Assembly: GCA_029547605.1 (NCBI GenBank)
Contig: JAKPPB010000041.1
Location: 34,166 to 98,165 of the forward strand
Length of the DNA stretch: 64,000 nt
Direction: 5' to 3'
Source of the DNA: Methanobacteriota archaeon
GTDB lineage: Archaea; Halobacteriota; Methanomicrobia; Methanomicrobiales; Methanospirillaceae
Part shown: piece by piece, positions 1-9,855 of the stretch
How the letters are laid out: each line of letters starts with the position of its first letter
Numbering within the stretch: position 1 is the stretch's first letter
Notes under the pieces: generated by a model
What the model was told of the DNA's origin: nothing
What the model saw: the letters and a program-made list of their open reading frames with translations, nothing else
The model's database searches: none
Program-made: the position numbers and the translations under genes

Positions 1-129
1 CCTGGAATGGGCGTTCTCTCTTTTCCTTTTGTGGGGGCACCATGGCTCATCTCCTCTGTATATAGAGGCCTGAATGGATGGTAGTTCCTGCTGAAAGATA
101 TAGCCTGCAGGGGAGGGGGGCCTGCGGCG

Positions 130-1449
130 TCATGGCGTGGAAGTCCTCTTTTTTGTCGCAACCCCTGCTATGCTTCGCGCTGCCAGCACTCCCGAAGCGC
201 AGGCAAACTGGAGGTTGTAGCCCCCGCTATCACCGTCTACATCCAGGACTTCCCCGGTAAAATAGAGACCGCGATGGAGCCGGGACTCCATCGTCTTTGG
301 ATTGACTTCGTCGAGATCGACACCCCCCCGTGTCACCATTGCCCGGTCGAACCCTGCAAGGGCCTCGACTTCGAACGGATGCCCGCTTATCAGCTGCACT
401 ACGGCGTTCCTGGCACTTCTCCCAAGATGCGCACAGGTCGAACCGTCCGCAATCCCTGCCATATCAAGGAGCCTCCTTGCAAGCCGATCAGGAAGCCCGA
501 TTCCCCTCAGCACCGTTGCAACCTGCACCCTGCCTCCCCGAAGGAGGGCTGCATGCAGGGCCTTCGCCGCCTCCTCCGGCTCCTGCGAGGGAGCAAACGA
601 TACGAGGATCTGGTCCCCGGCACGGATGTACCGTGAGAGATCGAGTATTCCAGGGCCCGAGAGGCCGTGATGCGTGAAGATGAGGTCTCCCCTGTTCCTC
701 CAGACATGCTTCTTCTGCCGCACCACTGAGATTCGGAGATCCTCAAATGACATCCCTGCCAGGTCAGGATACGGGAAATCCTTCACCCGCACTGCGGAGA
801 GGGCAGGGCCGATCTCGGTGATACGGTGACCAAGTGAGGCAGCGAGGGTATACCCATCCCCGGAGGAGCCTGTCGCAGGGTAAGTGACCCCGCCGGTTGC
901 GATGACAAAGTGGGGGCTGATATACGCCGTTCTGATTGTCTTCACCTCAAATCCACCGCGACTCACTGCCACGCCAATGACCGGCTCGTTGCAGTGGATA
1001 TCCACTCCGCTGCGGGCACACTCACTGATAAGGACGGCGAGCACGTCGCCTGCTCTCCTTGTCGAAGGAAAGACCTTTCCGCCAGGCTCCGTGACCATCT
1101 CAAGACCCCGGGCATGAAAGAACCTGACAAGGTCATGGTTGGAGAACTGAAGGAGCGCAGGCTTTACGAACTTTCCATGCGTCCCGTAATGGGCAAGAAA
1201 CGCAGAGATCTCCCCATCGTGGGTGATGTTGCACTGACCTGTCCCCGAGACAAGGAGTTTCCTCCCGCAGGAAGGCATTTTCTCGAGTACCAGGACCGCC
1301 TTCCCTGCCATTGCACCGCAGTGGGCGCAGAAGAGCCCTGAAGGTCCTCCCCCTGCCACTACCATGTCGTACTGCTTCAATTCTCCCTCTATCTGCATCA
1401 GGGCACAAGTTCTTATGGCTTCACCAGAGATGGCCGCATTATAGGTCAA
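130..1449 (-). CDS. NAD(P)/FAD-dependent oxidoreductase, HI0933/BaiN-like flavoprotein
   Basis: 439 aa ORF; N-terminal GGGPSGLFCAHCGAMAGKAVLVLEK Rossmann motif, KLLVSGTGQCNITH, C-terminal GEVLDVDGDSGGYNLQFACASG typical of HI0933 family. Start may be internal (MVVAGGGPSG). Confidence 0.85.
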   Translation of the reverse strand: MTYNAAISGEAIRTCALMQIEGELKQYDMVVAGGGPSGLFCAHCGAMAGKAVLVLEKMPSCGRKLLVSGTGQCNITHDGEISAFLAHYGTHGKFVKPALLQFSNHDLVRFFHARGLEMVTEPGGKVFPSTRRAGDVLAVLISECARSGVDIHCNEPVIGVAVSRGGFEVKTIRTAYISPHFVIATGGVTYPATGSSGDGYTLAASLGHRITEIGPALSAVRVKDFPYPDLAGMSFEDLRISVVRQKKHVWRNRGDLIFTHHGLSGPGILDLSRYIRAGDQILVSFAPSQEPEEAAKALHAALLRGGRVQVATVLRGIGLPDRLARRLLDMAGIADGSTCAHLGRSARNAVVQLISGHPFEVEALAGFDRAMVTRGGVDLDEVNPKTMESRLHRGLYFTGEVLDVDGDSGGYNLQFACASGVLAARSIAGVATKKRTSTP

Positions 1450-1563
1450 TTTTGTAACCGCGGGGCCTGATTCGTACCGATCTTCCCAGAGGACCGTAAT
1501 AGTTATGCCTCCAGGCTACTCACTTCACTGATAATTCCTGCAGGTGCTTCTGCTGCAGGGGGC

Positions 1564-2184
1564 ATGGTTCACATGAAATCAACCAAATTTCCACTTTTCT
1601 TTCCTTTCAAACCCGATAAAAGCCTGGTCAGTATGTATCATATACTTTTCACAGTGATCATGCTGGTCGTCGGAGGGGGATTCCTTATCGGTGGCTATCT
1701 CTCCGGCTCGATCGCAATTCTTATCGCATGCGCGGTTATCCTCACCTTGATCGCAGGCTGGTACATCTTCTGGGTGGGAAAATATTACCAGACCATATTT
1801 TTTGAACTCAAAGACGACGAGGTGACCTGGAAGAGGGGCGTCTGGTTCAAAATGACCGGGATCGTCCCTTATGACCGCATCACCAACATCGATATCTACC
1901 AGGGCCCGCTGATGCGTTATTTCGGTTTTTCGAGCATCAAACTCCAGACTGCGGGCTACTCGGCACAGGCGAGGGCCGAGATCACTCTGGAAGGGATCGT
2001 TGCAGCGGAGGATCTCAGGGAGACTATCAGGTCGCTCATCAGGGAGTCAAGAAAAGTATCGGGGCCTTCAGATGCCACAGCGACACCCGCTGTTCTGCGC
2101 CACGCGATGCATGATGACACGGCGGTCCTTGAAGAAGTCAGGGAGATCAGGCGGCTGCTCGAGAGGATTGAGAAGAAGAGTTGA
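1564..2184 (+). CDS. PH domain-containing membrane protein (bPH2/YdbS-like)
   Basis: Two N-terminal TM segments followed by WKRGVWFKMTGIVPYDRITNIDIYQGPLMRYFGFSSIKLQTAG, a YdbS-like pattern. Confidence 0.8.
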   Translation: MVHMKSTKFPLFFPFKPDKSLVSMYHILFTVIMLVVGGGFLIGGYLSGSIAILIACAVILTLIAGWYIFWVGKYYQTIFFELKDDEVTWKRGVWFKMTGIVPYDRITNIDIYQGPLMRYFGFSSIKLQTAGYSAQARAEITLEGIVAAEDLRETIRSLIRESRKVSGPSDATATPAVLRHAMHDDTAVLEEVREIRRLLERIEKKS

Positions 2185-2202
2185 GATGAGGCTGGTGCCT
2201 CT

Positions 2203-2787
2203 TCAGGGCTGGTCTCCTCCTTCACCTTCCCGCCACCTCCGATACAGGTGGTGCTCAATCGAGAGGACATCCAGCACCTTCCCCACGACGTGATCTGCGA
2301 GGCCCTGGATGTCCCGGGGACGATGGTAGAAGCCCGGGGATGCGGGGAGGATGACGGCCCCTGCCTCGGCAACGATGAGCATGTTCTTCAGGTGAATCGA
2401 AGAGAGGGGTGTCTCCCGGGGGACAAGGACAAGGGGACGGTGCTCCTTGAGGGCGCAGTCTGCTGCACGGAGGAGAAGGTTGTCGGCAAATCCGCAGGCG
2501 ACCCCGGCCAGTGTCTTCATGCTGCAGGGGACCACCACCATCCCCGCGTGTGAGAATCCCCCTGATGCGAGAGGGGAGGTGAAATCGAAACTGTCATGAA
2601 CCCTCGTGGCCAGGGCTGTAACCTCATCCGGGCTCATGTCTGTCTCGATCTCGATCATCTTTGCGGCAATATCAGTCATGATGAGATCCGTCTCCAGGCC
2701 CAGCCCGCGGGCAGCCTCAAGCAGCCGGATCCCATATATAATGCCGCTTGCGCCGGAGAGCCCCACTATTATCCGGTTTTTTGCCAT
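2203..2787 (-). CDS. ubiX: UbiX-family flavin prenyltransferase
   Basis: IIVGLSGASGIIYGIRLLEA, VVVPCSMKTLAGVACG, LVLVPRETPLSSIHLKNM motifs. Confidence 0.92.
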   Translation of the reverse strand: MAKNRIIVGLSGASGIIYGIRLLEAARGLGLETDLIMTDIAAKMIEIETDMSPDEVTALATRVHDSFDFTSPLASGGFSHAGMVVVPCSMKTLAGVACGFADNLLLRAADCALKEHRPLVLVPRETPLSSIHLKNMLIVAEAGAVILPASPGFYHRPRDIQGLADHVVGKVLDVLSIEHHLYRRWREGEGGDQP

Positions 2788-2896
2788 CGGGTACAGTGGT
2801 GTTCCGGCGTGCCTTAATATGGTTGCGATGGAGGATTCAAAAAAAACACGAATTCAGATGGAACACTTTCCCCGCCGACCGTCGGGCCTCACTCCC

Positions 2897-3316
2897 TCAC
2901 GCTTGGAGGCCGAATGTCCTGCTGATGCGGGATTTTATCGATTCCTTCGGATATGCACCGATGATACGGTCCGCAAGCTGCCCTCCCCTGAAAAGGAGGA
3001 TCGTGGGGATGGCAGAGATCCCGAACTGTGCTGCGATCCTGGGGTTGTGATCGGTGTTGCACTTCCCGAAGGTGACCTGACCGGCCATCTCGCGGCAGAG
3101 CGTGTCGATGATTGGCCCGACCATCCTGCAGGGCCCGCACCACTCCGCCCAGAAGTCGACAACGAGCCTCGGGTGCTGGGAGAGCAGCGTCCGGAAGTTC
3201 GTCTCATCCACGAGGAGGACCTTTGCCTGCGGCGGCGGTTCACGCGAGGCGTGGAGCTTCTCCTCGAGCTCCCTCAGTTTCTTCTCTCGTATGCGCTGGA
3301 GTTCCTCGTCTTCCAT
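2897..3316 (-). CDS. Thioredoxin with N-terminal charged helical extension
   Basis: VVDFWAEWCGPCRMVGPIID active site; ~40 aa N-terminal extension EDEELQRIREKKLRELEEKL. Confidence 0.9.
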   Translation of the reverse strand: MEDEELQRIREKKLRELEEKLHASREPPPQAKVLLVDETNFRTLLSQHPRLVVDFWAEWCGPCRMVGPIIDTLCREMAGQVTFGKCNTDHNPRIAAQFGISAIPTILLFRGGQLADRIIGAYPKESIKSRISRTFGLQA

Positions 3317-3436
3317 GCTGAATCGTTATGGCAGCGGGAACACATAATCACTCCCTAAGACCTCGTCGCCGGAATACACCAAAGGGGCAAACTATATCAC
3401 CGCAGATTGTCAATGATCATTCCGCGAATTCTCTGG

Positions 3437-3511
3437 AGCGAGGTGGGGTAGTCAGGATATCCCGACGGGCTCATAACCCGTAGATCGATGGTTCAAATCC
3501 ATCCCTCGCTA
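3437..3511 (+). tRNA. tRNA-Met (anticodon CAT)
   Basis: Acceptor AGCGAGG/CCTCGCT, anticodon arm ACGGG-CTCATAA-CCCGT, T arm GATGG-TTCAAAT-CCATC; no encoded CCA. Confidence 0.93.
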
Positions 3512-3770
3512 TATTTCCCTCTCTTTCCATCGTCATTCCCAGGACCACAAGGGTCAGAATTATTTCCAGGAAAAATAGCCTCCCCGCTTTTTTGAGTGGG
3601 GGACTGGATTGATGGTAGTCTCTGCCTATCTATCCTGTTATCGGACGCTGGAGGGACGCCCCCCCCATCTGGCGCGGCGGTGTGGCGGGCGGATAGTCCC
3701 CTCATAGGGCACATGGTTCGCCAAAGATGCTCATGCCAAAAAAATGAGGGATCATACGGTCTTTTTGCCA

Positions 3771-5192
3771 TCAGGATCCAAATGACTCAAGCCGTGTCTG
3801 GTAGGTCCCGTCAAGGAAATCGACCGGCGGAGGGCTGCTCTCTTCGCCGGGAATGTCAACCGGGTAACAGCCAGTCAGGCATCCCGTGCACAGGTTGGAT
3901 CGATCGATACCGATTGCCTCCACAAGCGCGTCTATGGAGATGTGATGAAGAGATGTCGCGGTGATCCTCTTACGTACCTCCTCCTCACCCTTGTCGCTTG
4001 CTATCAGCTCCTCCCTGGTCGGCATGTCAACCCCAAGGTAACATGGTGCCTTGATCGCGGGAGATCCGATACGCACGTGGATCTCCCGTGCCCCGGCATC
4101 CCGCATGATCCCAATTATCCGCCGTGATGTGGTCCCCCGGACGATGCTGTCGTCAACCAGGACCACGGACCTGTCGTCAAGGTGTTCCCTGATGGGGTTG
4201 AGCTTGATTCGGACCGCCATCTCCCGCTCCTTCTGGGTTGCCATGATGAAGGTCCTGCCCATGTACCGGTTCTTCAGCAGGCTCTCGACAAAGGGGGTTC
4301 CTGATCGGGCCGAGTACCCGATGGCATATGCAGTGCCGGAATCCGGCACAGGGCAGACAGAATCCGCCTTCACCGGATCCTCTTCAAAGAGCTTCTGGCC
4401 GATCTTGAGGCGGACGTCATACACGAGCGCCCCGTCGAGCACTGCATCTGCCCGGGCAAAATAGATGTATTCAAAGATGCAGTGCGCTTTTTTCCTGGAA
4501 ACTGCGATCTGCATGCTGCGCATCCCCTGGTCGTCAATGCAGATCAGCTCTCCCGGGACGACATCGCGGAGGAACGTCCCAGCAAGCGCATCGATTGCCA
4601 CGCTCTCGGAAGCAAGGACGAGCGCCTGTCCTGCTCTTCCCACGCACATGGGCTTAATCCCGAGCGGGTCCCGAAAGCCGTAGAGGACGCCGTCGATCAT
4701 CATCACCACCGAATAGGAGCCCTTCAGCACACGCATGCAGCGATGCACCGCGTCCTCGATGCTCCCCGAGTTACTCATCTCGTCTGTGAAGACCTTTGCG
4801 ATCAGTTCAGTGTCAGTGGTGGAGCAGAAGATCTGGCCCCGGCACTCGTACTCGTCTCTCAGTTCCCTGCTGTTGACCAGGTTTCCGTTGTGGGCGATCG
4901 AGATGATATGGTCGCGATAGACAAAATTGAACGGCTGGGCATTTTCCGGGCGGTTTGCTCCGGTGGTGGGGTAACGGACGTGGCCTATTCCCACGTTTCC
5001 TTCAAGGCTTTCGAGGACGGCAGAATCGAAAACCTCGGCAACCAGGCCCTGCCCCTTGTGCTTATACAGCCTGGTGCCGTCATAGGTAGAGATCCCCGCG
5101 CTCTCCTGACCCCTGTGCTGGAGGGCATAGAGCGCATAATAAATAGAGAAGGAGACACCGCCAGCATCCCTGATGCCAACGATTCCGCACAT
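3771..5192 (-). CDS. purF: Amidophosphoribosyltransferase
   Basis: MCGIVGIRDAGG N-terminal nucleophile Cys, ALQHRGQESAGI, VVLVDDSIVRGTTSRRI PRPP motif. Confidence 0.96.
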   Translation of the reverse strand: MCGIVGIRDAGGVSFSIYYALYALQHRGQESAGISTYDGTRLYKHKGQGLVAEVFDSAVLESLEGNVGIGHVRYPTTGANRPENAQPFNFVYRDHIISIAHNGNLVNSRELRDEYECRGQIFCSTTDTELIAKVFTDEMSNSGSIEDAVHRCMRVLKGSYSVVMMIDGVLYGFRDPLGIKPMCVGRAGQALVLASESVAIDALAGTFLRDVVPGELICIDDQGMRSMQIAVSRKKAHCIFEYIYFARADAVLDGALVYDVRLKIGQKLFEEDPVKADSVCPVPDSGTAYAIGYSARSGTPFVESLLKNRYMGRTFIMATQKEREMAVRIKLNPIREHLDDRSVVLVDDSIVRGTTSRRIIGIMRDAGAREIHVRIGSPAIKAPCYLGVDMPTREELIASDKGEEEVRKRITATSLHHISIDALVEAIGIDRSNLCTGCLTGCYPVDIPGEESSPPPVDFLDGTYQTRLESFGS

Positions 5193-5201
5193 GGGTGGCC
5201 T

Positions 5202-5384
5202 TTAATGGGTCGGGACCTTCGGCCTTTTCATCGTCCACTTGTACCCGCGGATCTTCGTGCTCTTCCCGAACCCGCAGGAAGAACAGGTCTTGTGTCGCAG
5301 GTGATAGGAGACGCGCCCGCACCTGCGGCAGGCTATGTGCGTCTTGTGATTCCTCTTACCCATCGAAGGAGTTCCTTTTGACAT
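5202..5384 (-). CDS. rpl37e: 50S ribosomal protein L37e
   Basis: 60 aa: [42 protein letters not shown], classic L37e. Confidence 0.95.
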   Translation of the reverse strand: MSKGTPSMGKRNHKTHIACRRCGRVSYHLRHKTCSSCGFGKSTKIRGYKWTMKRPKVPTH

Positions 5385-5427
5385 GGTTCACCTTTTTCTT
5401 ATAGGATTGATATTCCCCTGTGTCCTT

Positions 5428-5676
<249 letters not shown>

Positions 5677-5857
5677 TCACTTTGGGGTAATATATGTGCG
5701 GTCCGCCTCTACTTAAATGTAGTGTCACATTCAGACGTGTTTTCTGCCGCGGCTGATACAGGTGAAACCCGCATGGGGAGAACCACGATGGATGAATCCT
5801 TGCGTTGCGCGATGGATCTGTTTTTTTCGTCTCTGGCATCAATATCGATCTGACGAA

Positions 5858-6355
5858 ATGTCGCGAATCATCCCGAGGAAACGGCACACCATACGGAGGT
5901 CACAGGCCCAGGAACTGCTTGCCGGGCTCCGCGAAGAGATTGGAGACGCTGCTGAGATATTTTCAGGGGAGCGGATGGAGGTCCTCGAGACTGATGCCGG
6001 GATTTCGCTGTACCTGATAGACAGGAAGCCTATGCTGGTACATCTTGGAGGAATTATCTTTCCCACATTGCGGGGCCTCCTCGAGCACCCCATCCTATCC
6101 CGCAGAGTGGTGGTGGATTCCGGAGCGGTCCCATTCGTGATCAAGGGTGCCGACGTGATGCGCCCGGGTGTCACCTCGATTGCGGATGACGTCCGCTCCG
6201 GAAGGCCCGTCCAGGTAGTAGAGGAACGGCATGGAAAACCGATTGCCGTCGGTATCGCACTCTTCGATGCAGGAGAGATGCGGGCGAAGAGCACGGGAAA
6301 AGTCATCAAGACCCATTATTACGTGGGAGATGCCCTCTGGTCCCTCGAGATCTGA
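5858..6355 (+). CDS. PUA domain-containing RNA-binding protein
   Basis: VVDSGAVPFVIKGADVMRPGVTSIADDVRSGRPVQVVEERHGKPIAVGIALF PUA signature; start set at ATG 5858 (MSRIIPRKRHTIRR) rather than the ORF-track 5762. Confidence 0.85.
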   Translation: MSRIIPRKRHTIRRSQAQELLAGLREEIGDAAEIFSGERMEVLETDAGISLYLIDRKPMLVHLGGIIFPTLRGLLEHPILSRRVVVDSGAVPFVIKGADVMRPGVTSIADDVRSGRPVQVVEERHGKPIAVGIALFDAGEMRAKSTGKVIKTHYYVGDALWSLEI

Positions 6356-6458
6356 CATGTGTGGTCTCGACTCATCTGCCGCACAATGGAGACTCGATCG
6401 TCAAACAAAGGCTGCATGAAGGGGAAATGTCCCGATTTACATAGATACTATTAAATAA

Positions 6459-6851
6459 ATGACAATAGACAAATTTCCTATGGTTAAATTCCTGGACACC
6501 CTTCTTGGAAAGAGCACCCCCTCCTCCGAAGATGATTACATGGACCTTGACCTCGAGGCATTCGAGGAGGCCGAGTCAGGTGCACCGGCACTGTTCGTAA
6601 AAATTGCCAGTGTCGGGGACATCAAGGACAGCCCGCGCGTCAAGGACGAGATCTATAACGGCAACATCGTGATCGTCGATATCGCGAAACTGAAGGCCGA
6701 CAAGGTCATGTACGAGCGGGTGCTCAAGGACCTGAAAGAAGTCGCGAAAGATGTCAATGGCGACATCATAGGGCTTGGAGACCAGCGGTACGTGGTGATT
6801 ACCCCGAACTCCGTTAAGATCTCCAGGGATAAGATCGGCGGGGTCAGCTGA
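6459..6851 (+). CDS. sepF: Cell division protein SepF (archaeal)
   Basis: MVKFLDTLLGK..., LFVKIASVGDIKDSPRVKDEIYNGNIVIVDIAKLKAD...GDIIGLGDQRYVVITPNSVKISRD; start possibly 6480. Confidence 0.88.
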   Translation: MTIDKFPMVKFLDTLLGKSTPSSEDDYMDLDLEAFEEAESGAPALFVKIASVGDIKDSPRVKDEIYNGNIVIVDIAKLKADKVMYERVLKDLKEVAKDVNGDIIGLGDQRYVVITPNSVKISRDKIGGVS

Positions 6852-6854
6852 AGA

Positions 6855-7400
6855 GTGCGACAGGTGGTCCCTGGTCCCTGCCCGGCCTGCGGAACAGAGA
6901 TAGAATACCTTTACCAGACAGAAAATATCCCCTATTTTTTTGAGATCCTTCTCATATCTGCTCTGTGCCCCGAATGCGGGTACCGCCTCGCGGATACTCA
7001 GCTCCTAAAGAATGCGGAGCCGTCGCGGTGGGAGCTATCCATCGAGTCGCCCGAAGACCTCAATATCCGGGTGGTCAGGAGCATGAACGGGATCATCAGC
7101 ATCCCTGAGCTCGGCGTTCAGGTCGACCCCGGGCCGGCGTGCGAGGGTTTTATCTCGAATGTGGAAGGAGTCCTGAACCGGATCGACCGGGTCGTAGAGA
7201 GTGTGTTAGGCTGGACAGACGATGCGGAAGAGCGGAAAAATGCAAAAATTCTCCGGGAACAGATAGCGGACGTGAAAGAAGGAAGGCGTGCGGTCACCCT
7301 CAGGATAGACGATCCGACAGGCAATTCGGCCATCCTGGGAGACAGGGCCAGGATCTATCCCATCATCGCCGTCGAGTCCGGCCACGACGAACCCGGGTGA
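6855..7400 (+). CDS. ZPR1 zinc-finger domain protein
   Basis: CPACGTEIEYLYQTENIPYFFEILLISALCPECGYR zinc finger, followed by ZPR1-like core. GTG/alternative start. Confidence 0.85.
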   Translation: MRQVVPGPCPACGTEIEYLYQTENIPYFFEILLISALCPECGYRLADTQLLKNAEPSRWELSIESPEDLNIRVVRSMNGIISIPELGVQVDPGPACEGFISNVEGVLNRIDRVVESVLGWTDDAEERKNAKILREQIADVKEGRRAVTLRIDDPTGNSAILGDRARIYPIIAVESGHDEPG

Positions 7401-7405
7401 CGCAA

Positions 7406-8401
7406 TTAGCGGACTTCTTCTCCAAGAAGGCGTATTCCCGGACGGGCAGTCACGTGTCCCACGACTCGGCTCCCCTCAACCCTCTCAAGCACAGGGTCTT
7501 GGGCTCCTTCCGGGACGATGCACGCAAAGCCCATCCCCATGTTGAACGTCCGGTACATCTCGTCAGTCTCCACCCCGCCGTGGTCCTGGATCCAGGAGAA
7601 GATCTCCTGGGGGGGAAGGGGGTCAGTAAACTCGAACCCGTAACTGGTCAGCCTCGAGAAGTTCAGGAGCCCTCCCCCTGTGACGTGGCACATCCCATGC
7701 ACTTCAGTCTCTGTCGTGAGTGTGAGTACCTCGTGGTAGATCCTCGTGGGGACGAGGAGTTCCCTCCCGATGGTGGTTCCCGATGGGAGCGTCTCCTCCC
7801 ACGCATCATTGCTCTCCACTACCCGGCGGGCAAGGGAGAGCCCGTTGCTGTGGATTCCGGACGAAGGGAGACCCACCACCAGGTCACCGGGGCGTATCTT
7901 CTCGCCTGTGATCACACTCTCCTTACTCTGGACGCCAAGACACGTACCGGCAAGGTCAAGGCCGTTGACGAGCCCCTTGAGCGTAGCGGTCTCCCCGCCG
8001 ACGATATTCACGTTTGCCTGCCGCGCCCCCTCGTTCAAGCCCCTTCCGATCTGTGCCATTTGCTCAACCGAGAGGCGATCGGTGGCGATATAGTCGACAA
8101 ATGCCACCGGCTCCATGTTCATCACGTAGAGGTCGTTTACGTTCATGGCCATGCAGTCTATTCCGACCGTCGACCAGTCCTGCAGCCGGTCTGCGACCAG
8201 CATCTTGGTCCCGACGCCATCCACCGTGAGGGCGAGTGCCAGGTCCCCGAAGTCTATCAGCCCTGCGAAATGACCTACCCTGCCCATCATGGGGTAAGCT
8301 CCCTTTCGCCGGAACGAGAGGTTCTGCAAGAGGGCTGAAATGGCGCGGGCCTCAAGGCCAATATCAACCCCCGCCTCCCTGTAGGTATGGGGGCTACTCA
8401 T
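7406..8401 (-). CDS. purM: Phosphoribosylformylglycinamidine cyclo-ligase
   Basis: TYREAGVDIGLEARAI, GVGTKMLVADRLQDWSTVGIDCMAMNVNDLYVMNMEPVAFVDYIA; start MSSPHTYREAGVD at 8401. Confidence 0.93.
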   Translation of the reverse strand: MSSPHTYREAGVDIGLEARAISALLQNLSFRRKGAYPMMGRVGHFAGLIDFGDLALALTVDGVGTKMLVADRLQDWSTVGIDCMAMNVNDLYVMNMEPVAFVDYIATDRLSVEQMAQIGRGLNEGARQANVNIVGGETATLKGLVNGLDLAGTCLGVQSKESVITGEKIRPGDLVVGLPSSGIHSNGLSLARRVVESNDAWEETLPSGTTIGRELLVPTRIYHEVLTLTTETEVHGMCHVTGGGLLNFSRLTSYGFEFTDPLPPQEIFSWIQDHGGVETDEMYRTFNMGMGFACIVPEGAQDPVLERVEGSRVVGHVTARPGIRLLGEEVR

Positions 8402-9794
8402 TGTCCTCCTCTGAAAGGTGGAATTCGTCATGCAGGATGCGCACGGCCCTGGGTCCGTCCTCCTGCCTGACCACAAACGAGATGTTGACTTCTGAAGAGC
8501 CCTGGGAGATCATCATCACATTGATCCCCCCGTCGCCGAGTGCAGTGAATATCCTCCCGCCGGTCCCCTTCGCACCCGCCATACCAGAACCTACCACCGC
8601 AACAGCGCATACGTCACGGTTGGTGGTCACCTGCCTGACCATCCCCTGCCTGACGAGGACGGAGAGCGCTTCCCTGGCAGTCTCTTCCTGGCTCTCCTCC
8701 ACGACGAGCGTAATGTTGGCCTCTGAGGAGCCCTGGGAGATCATCATCACGTTCACGTCCCTGTCGGCGAGCTGGCTGAATATTGCCTTCGCCACGCCGG
8801 GCCTCCCTATCATCTGTGCTCCGCAGATGTTGACCATCGCCACCTTTTCGATGTAGGTGAGGGCCTTGACCACCCGCGTATCCCTCCGCTCACCCCTGAC
8901 AATGGCGGTCCCCGGATGATCCGGGTTGAACGTGTTCTTCACACGCACGATAATATTCTTGTTCATCGCCGGCTCAATGGACCTCGGGTGCATTACCTTT
9001 GCGCCGAAGTAGGAGAGCTCCATCACCTCAAGATACGAGATCGAGGGGATCACCCGTGCATCGGAGATCAACCTCGGGTCCGAGGTCATGATGCCATCTA
9101 CATCGGTCCAGATGAGGATCTCGTCGGCGTCAAGGGCCGCCCCGATGATTGCCGCGGAATAGTCCGAGCCGGAACGCCCCAAAGTGGTAACAACTCCTTT
9201 CTCGGTGCATCCCATGAATCCCATGATGACCGGGACTGAGTCCGCAAGGAGTGGGAGCACCCTGTTCCGGATCTTTTCTTCGCTCTGTGGAAGTGCCATT
9301 GCCTCGCCATGGTTCGGGGTGGTGACGATCCCTGCCTCGCAGCCGTCCAGGGTCACCGAAGGGATCCCCCGCTGACGGAAAGCGGCGGAGACGACTAGGC
9401 TGTTGAGCCTCTCGCCGAAGGTGATGATGTAGTCACGGGAGCGGGGGGTCAGTTCTCTCAGGTTATGCACCGCATTGAGGATGTTCTCGAGGTTGGAGAG
9501 CTGCTCCTCCACAAGAATGCCCACCTCGTCTGCGTAATCCTCGGCCGACTCGAGGAGAACCTTCCCGTGCCTGATACGCAGGGAGTTGATGAATGGTTCG
9601 ATCCCGCTGGAATCCGTGTTGTTAGCCAGCTCCGTGGCCATGGTGATCAACTGGTCGGTTACGCCACGCTGGGCCGAGACCACCACTGCGACCTCATTTC
9701 CTGCGTTATGACAGGATTGTACAATATCGACCACGCGGGAGACACTCGCCCCGTCTGCGACGGAAGTACCCCCAAATTTCATTAAAAACCTCAT
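8394..9794 (-). CDS. lysC: Aspartate kinase
   Basis: MRFLMKFGGTSVADG, GRSGSDYSAAIIGAALDADEILIWTDVDGIMTSDPR, two C-terminal ACT repeats (NVMMISQGSSE x2). Confidence 0.95.
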   Translation of the reverse strand: MRFLMKFGGTSVADGASVSRVVDIVQSCHNAGNEVAVVVSAQRGVTDQLITMATELANNTDSSGIEPFINSLRIRHGKVLLESAEDYADEVGILVEEQLSNLENILNAVHNLRELTPRSRDYIITFGERLNSLVVSAAFRQRGIPSVTLDGCEAGIVTTPNHGEAMALPQSEEKIRNRVLPLLADSVPVIMGFMGCTEKGVVTTLGRSGSDYSAAIIGAALDADEILIWTDVDGIMTSDPRLISDARVIPSISYLEVMELSYFGAKVMHPRSIEPAMNKNIIVRVKNTFNPDHPGTAIVRGERRDTRVVKALTYIEKVAMVNICGAQMIGRPGVAKAIFSQLADRDVNVMMISQGSSEANITLVVEESQEETAREALSVLVRQGMVRQVTTNRDVCAVAVVGSGMAGAKGTGGRIFTALGDGGINVMMISQGSSEVNISFVVRQEDGPRAVRILHDEFHLSEEDNE

Positions 9795-9855
9795 TTAGGC
9801 TCACGCTGTCCTTTCCAAGCTATTTATGTACGTATATTACCCACCTTATAATAAG

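Noticed and set aside
7139-8338. 399-aa plus-strand ORF overlapping purM
   Set aside because: Antisense to well-supported purM; no recognisable motifs.
8394-8860. Repeated NVMMISQGSSE sequences
   Set aside because: Internal ACT-domain duplication normal for aspartate kinase, not a DNA repeat element.
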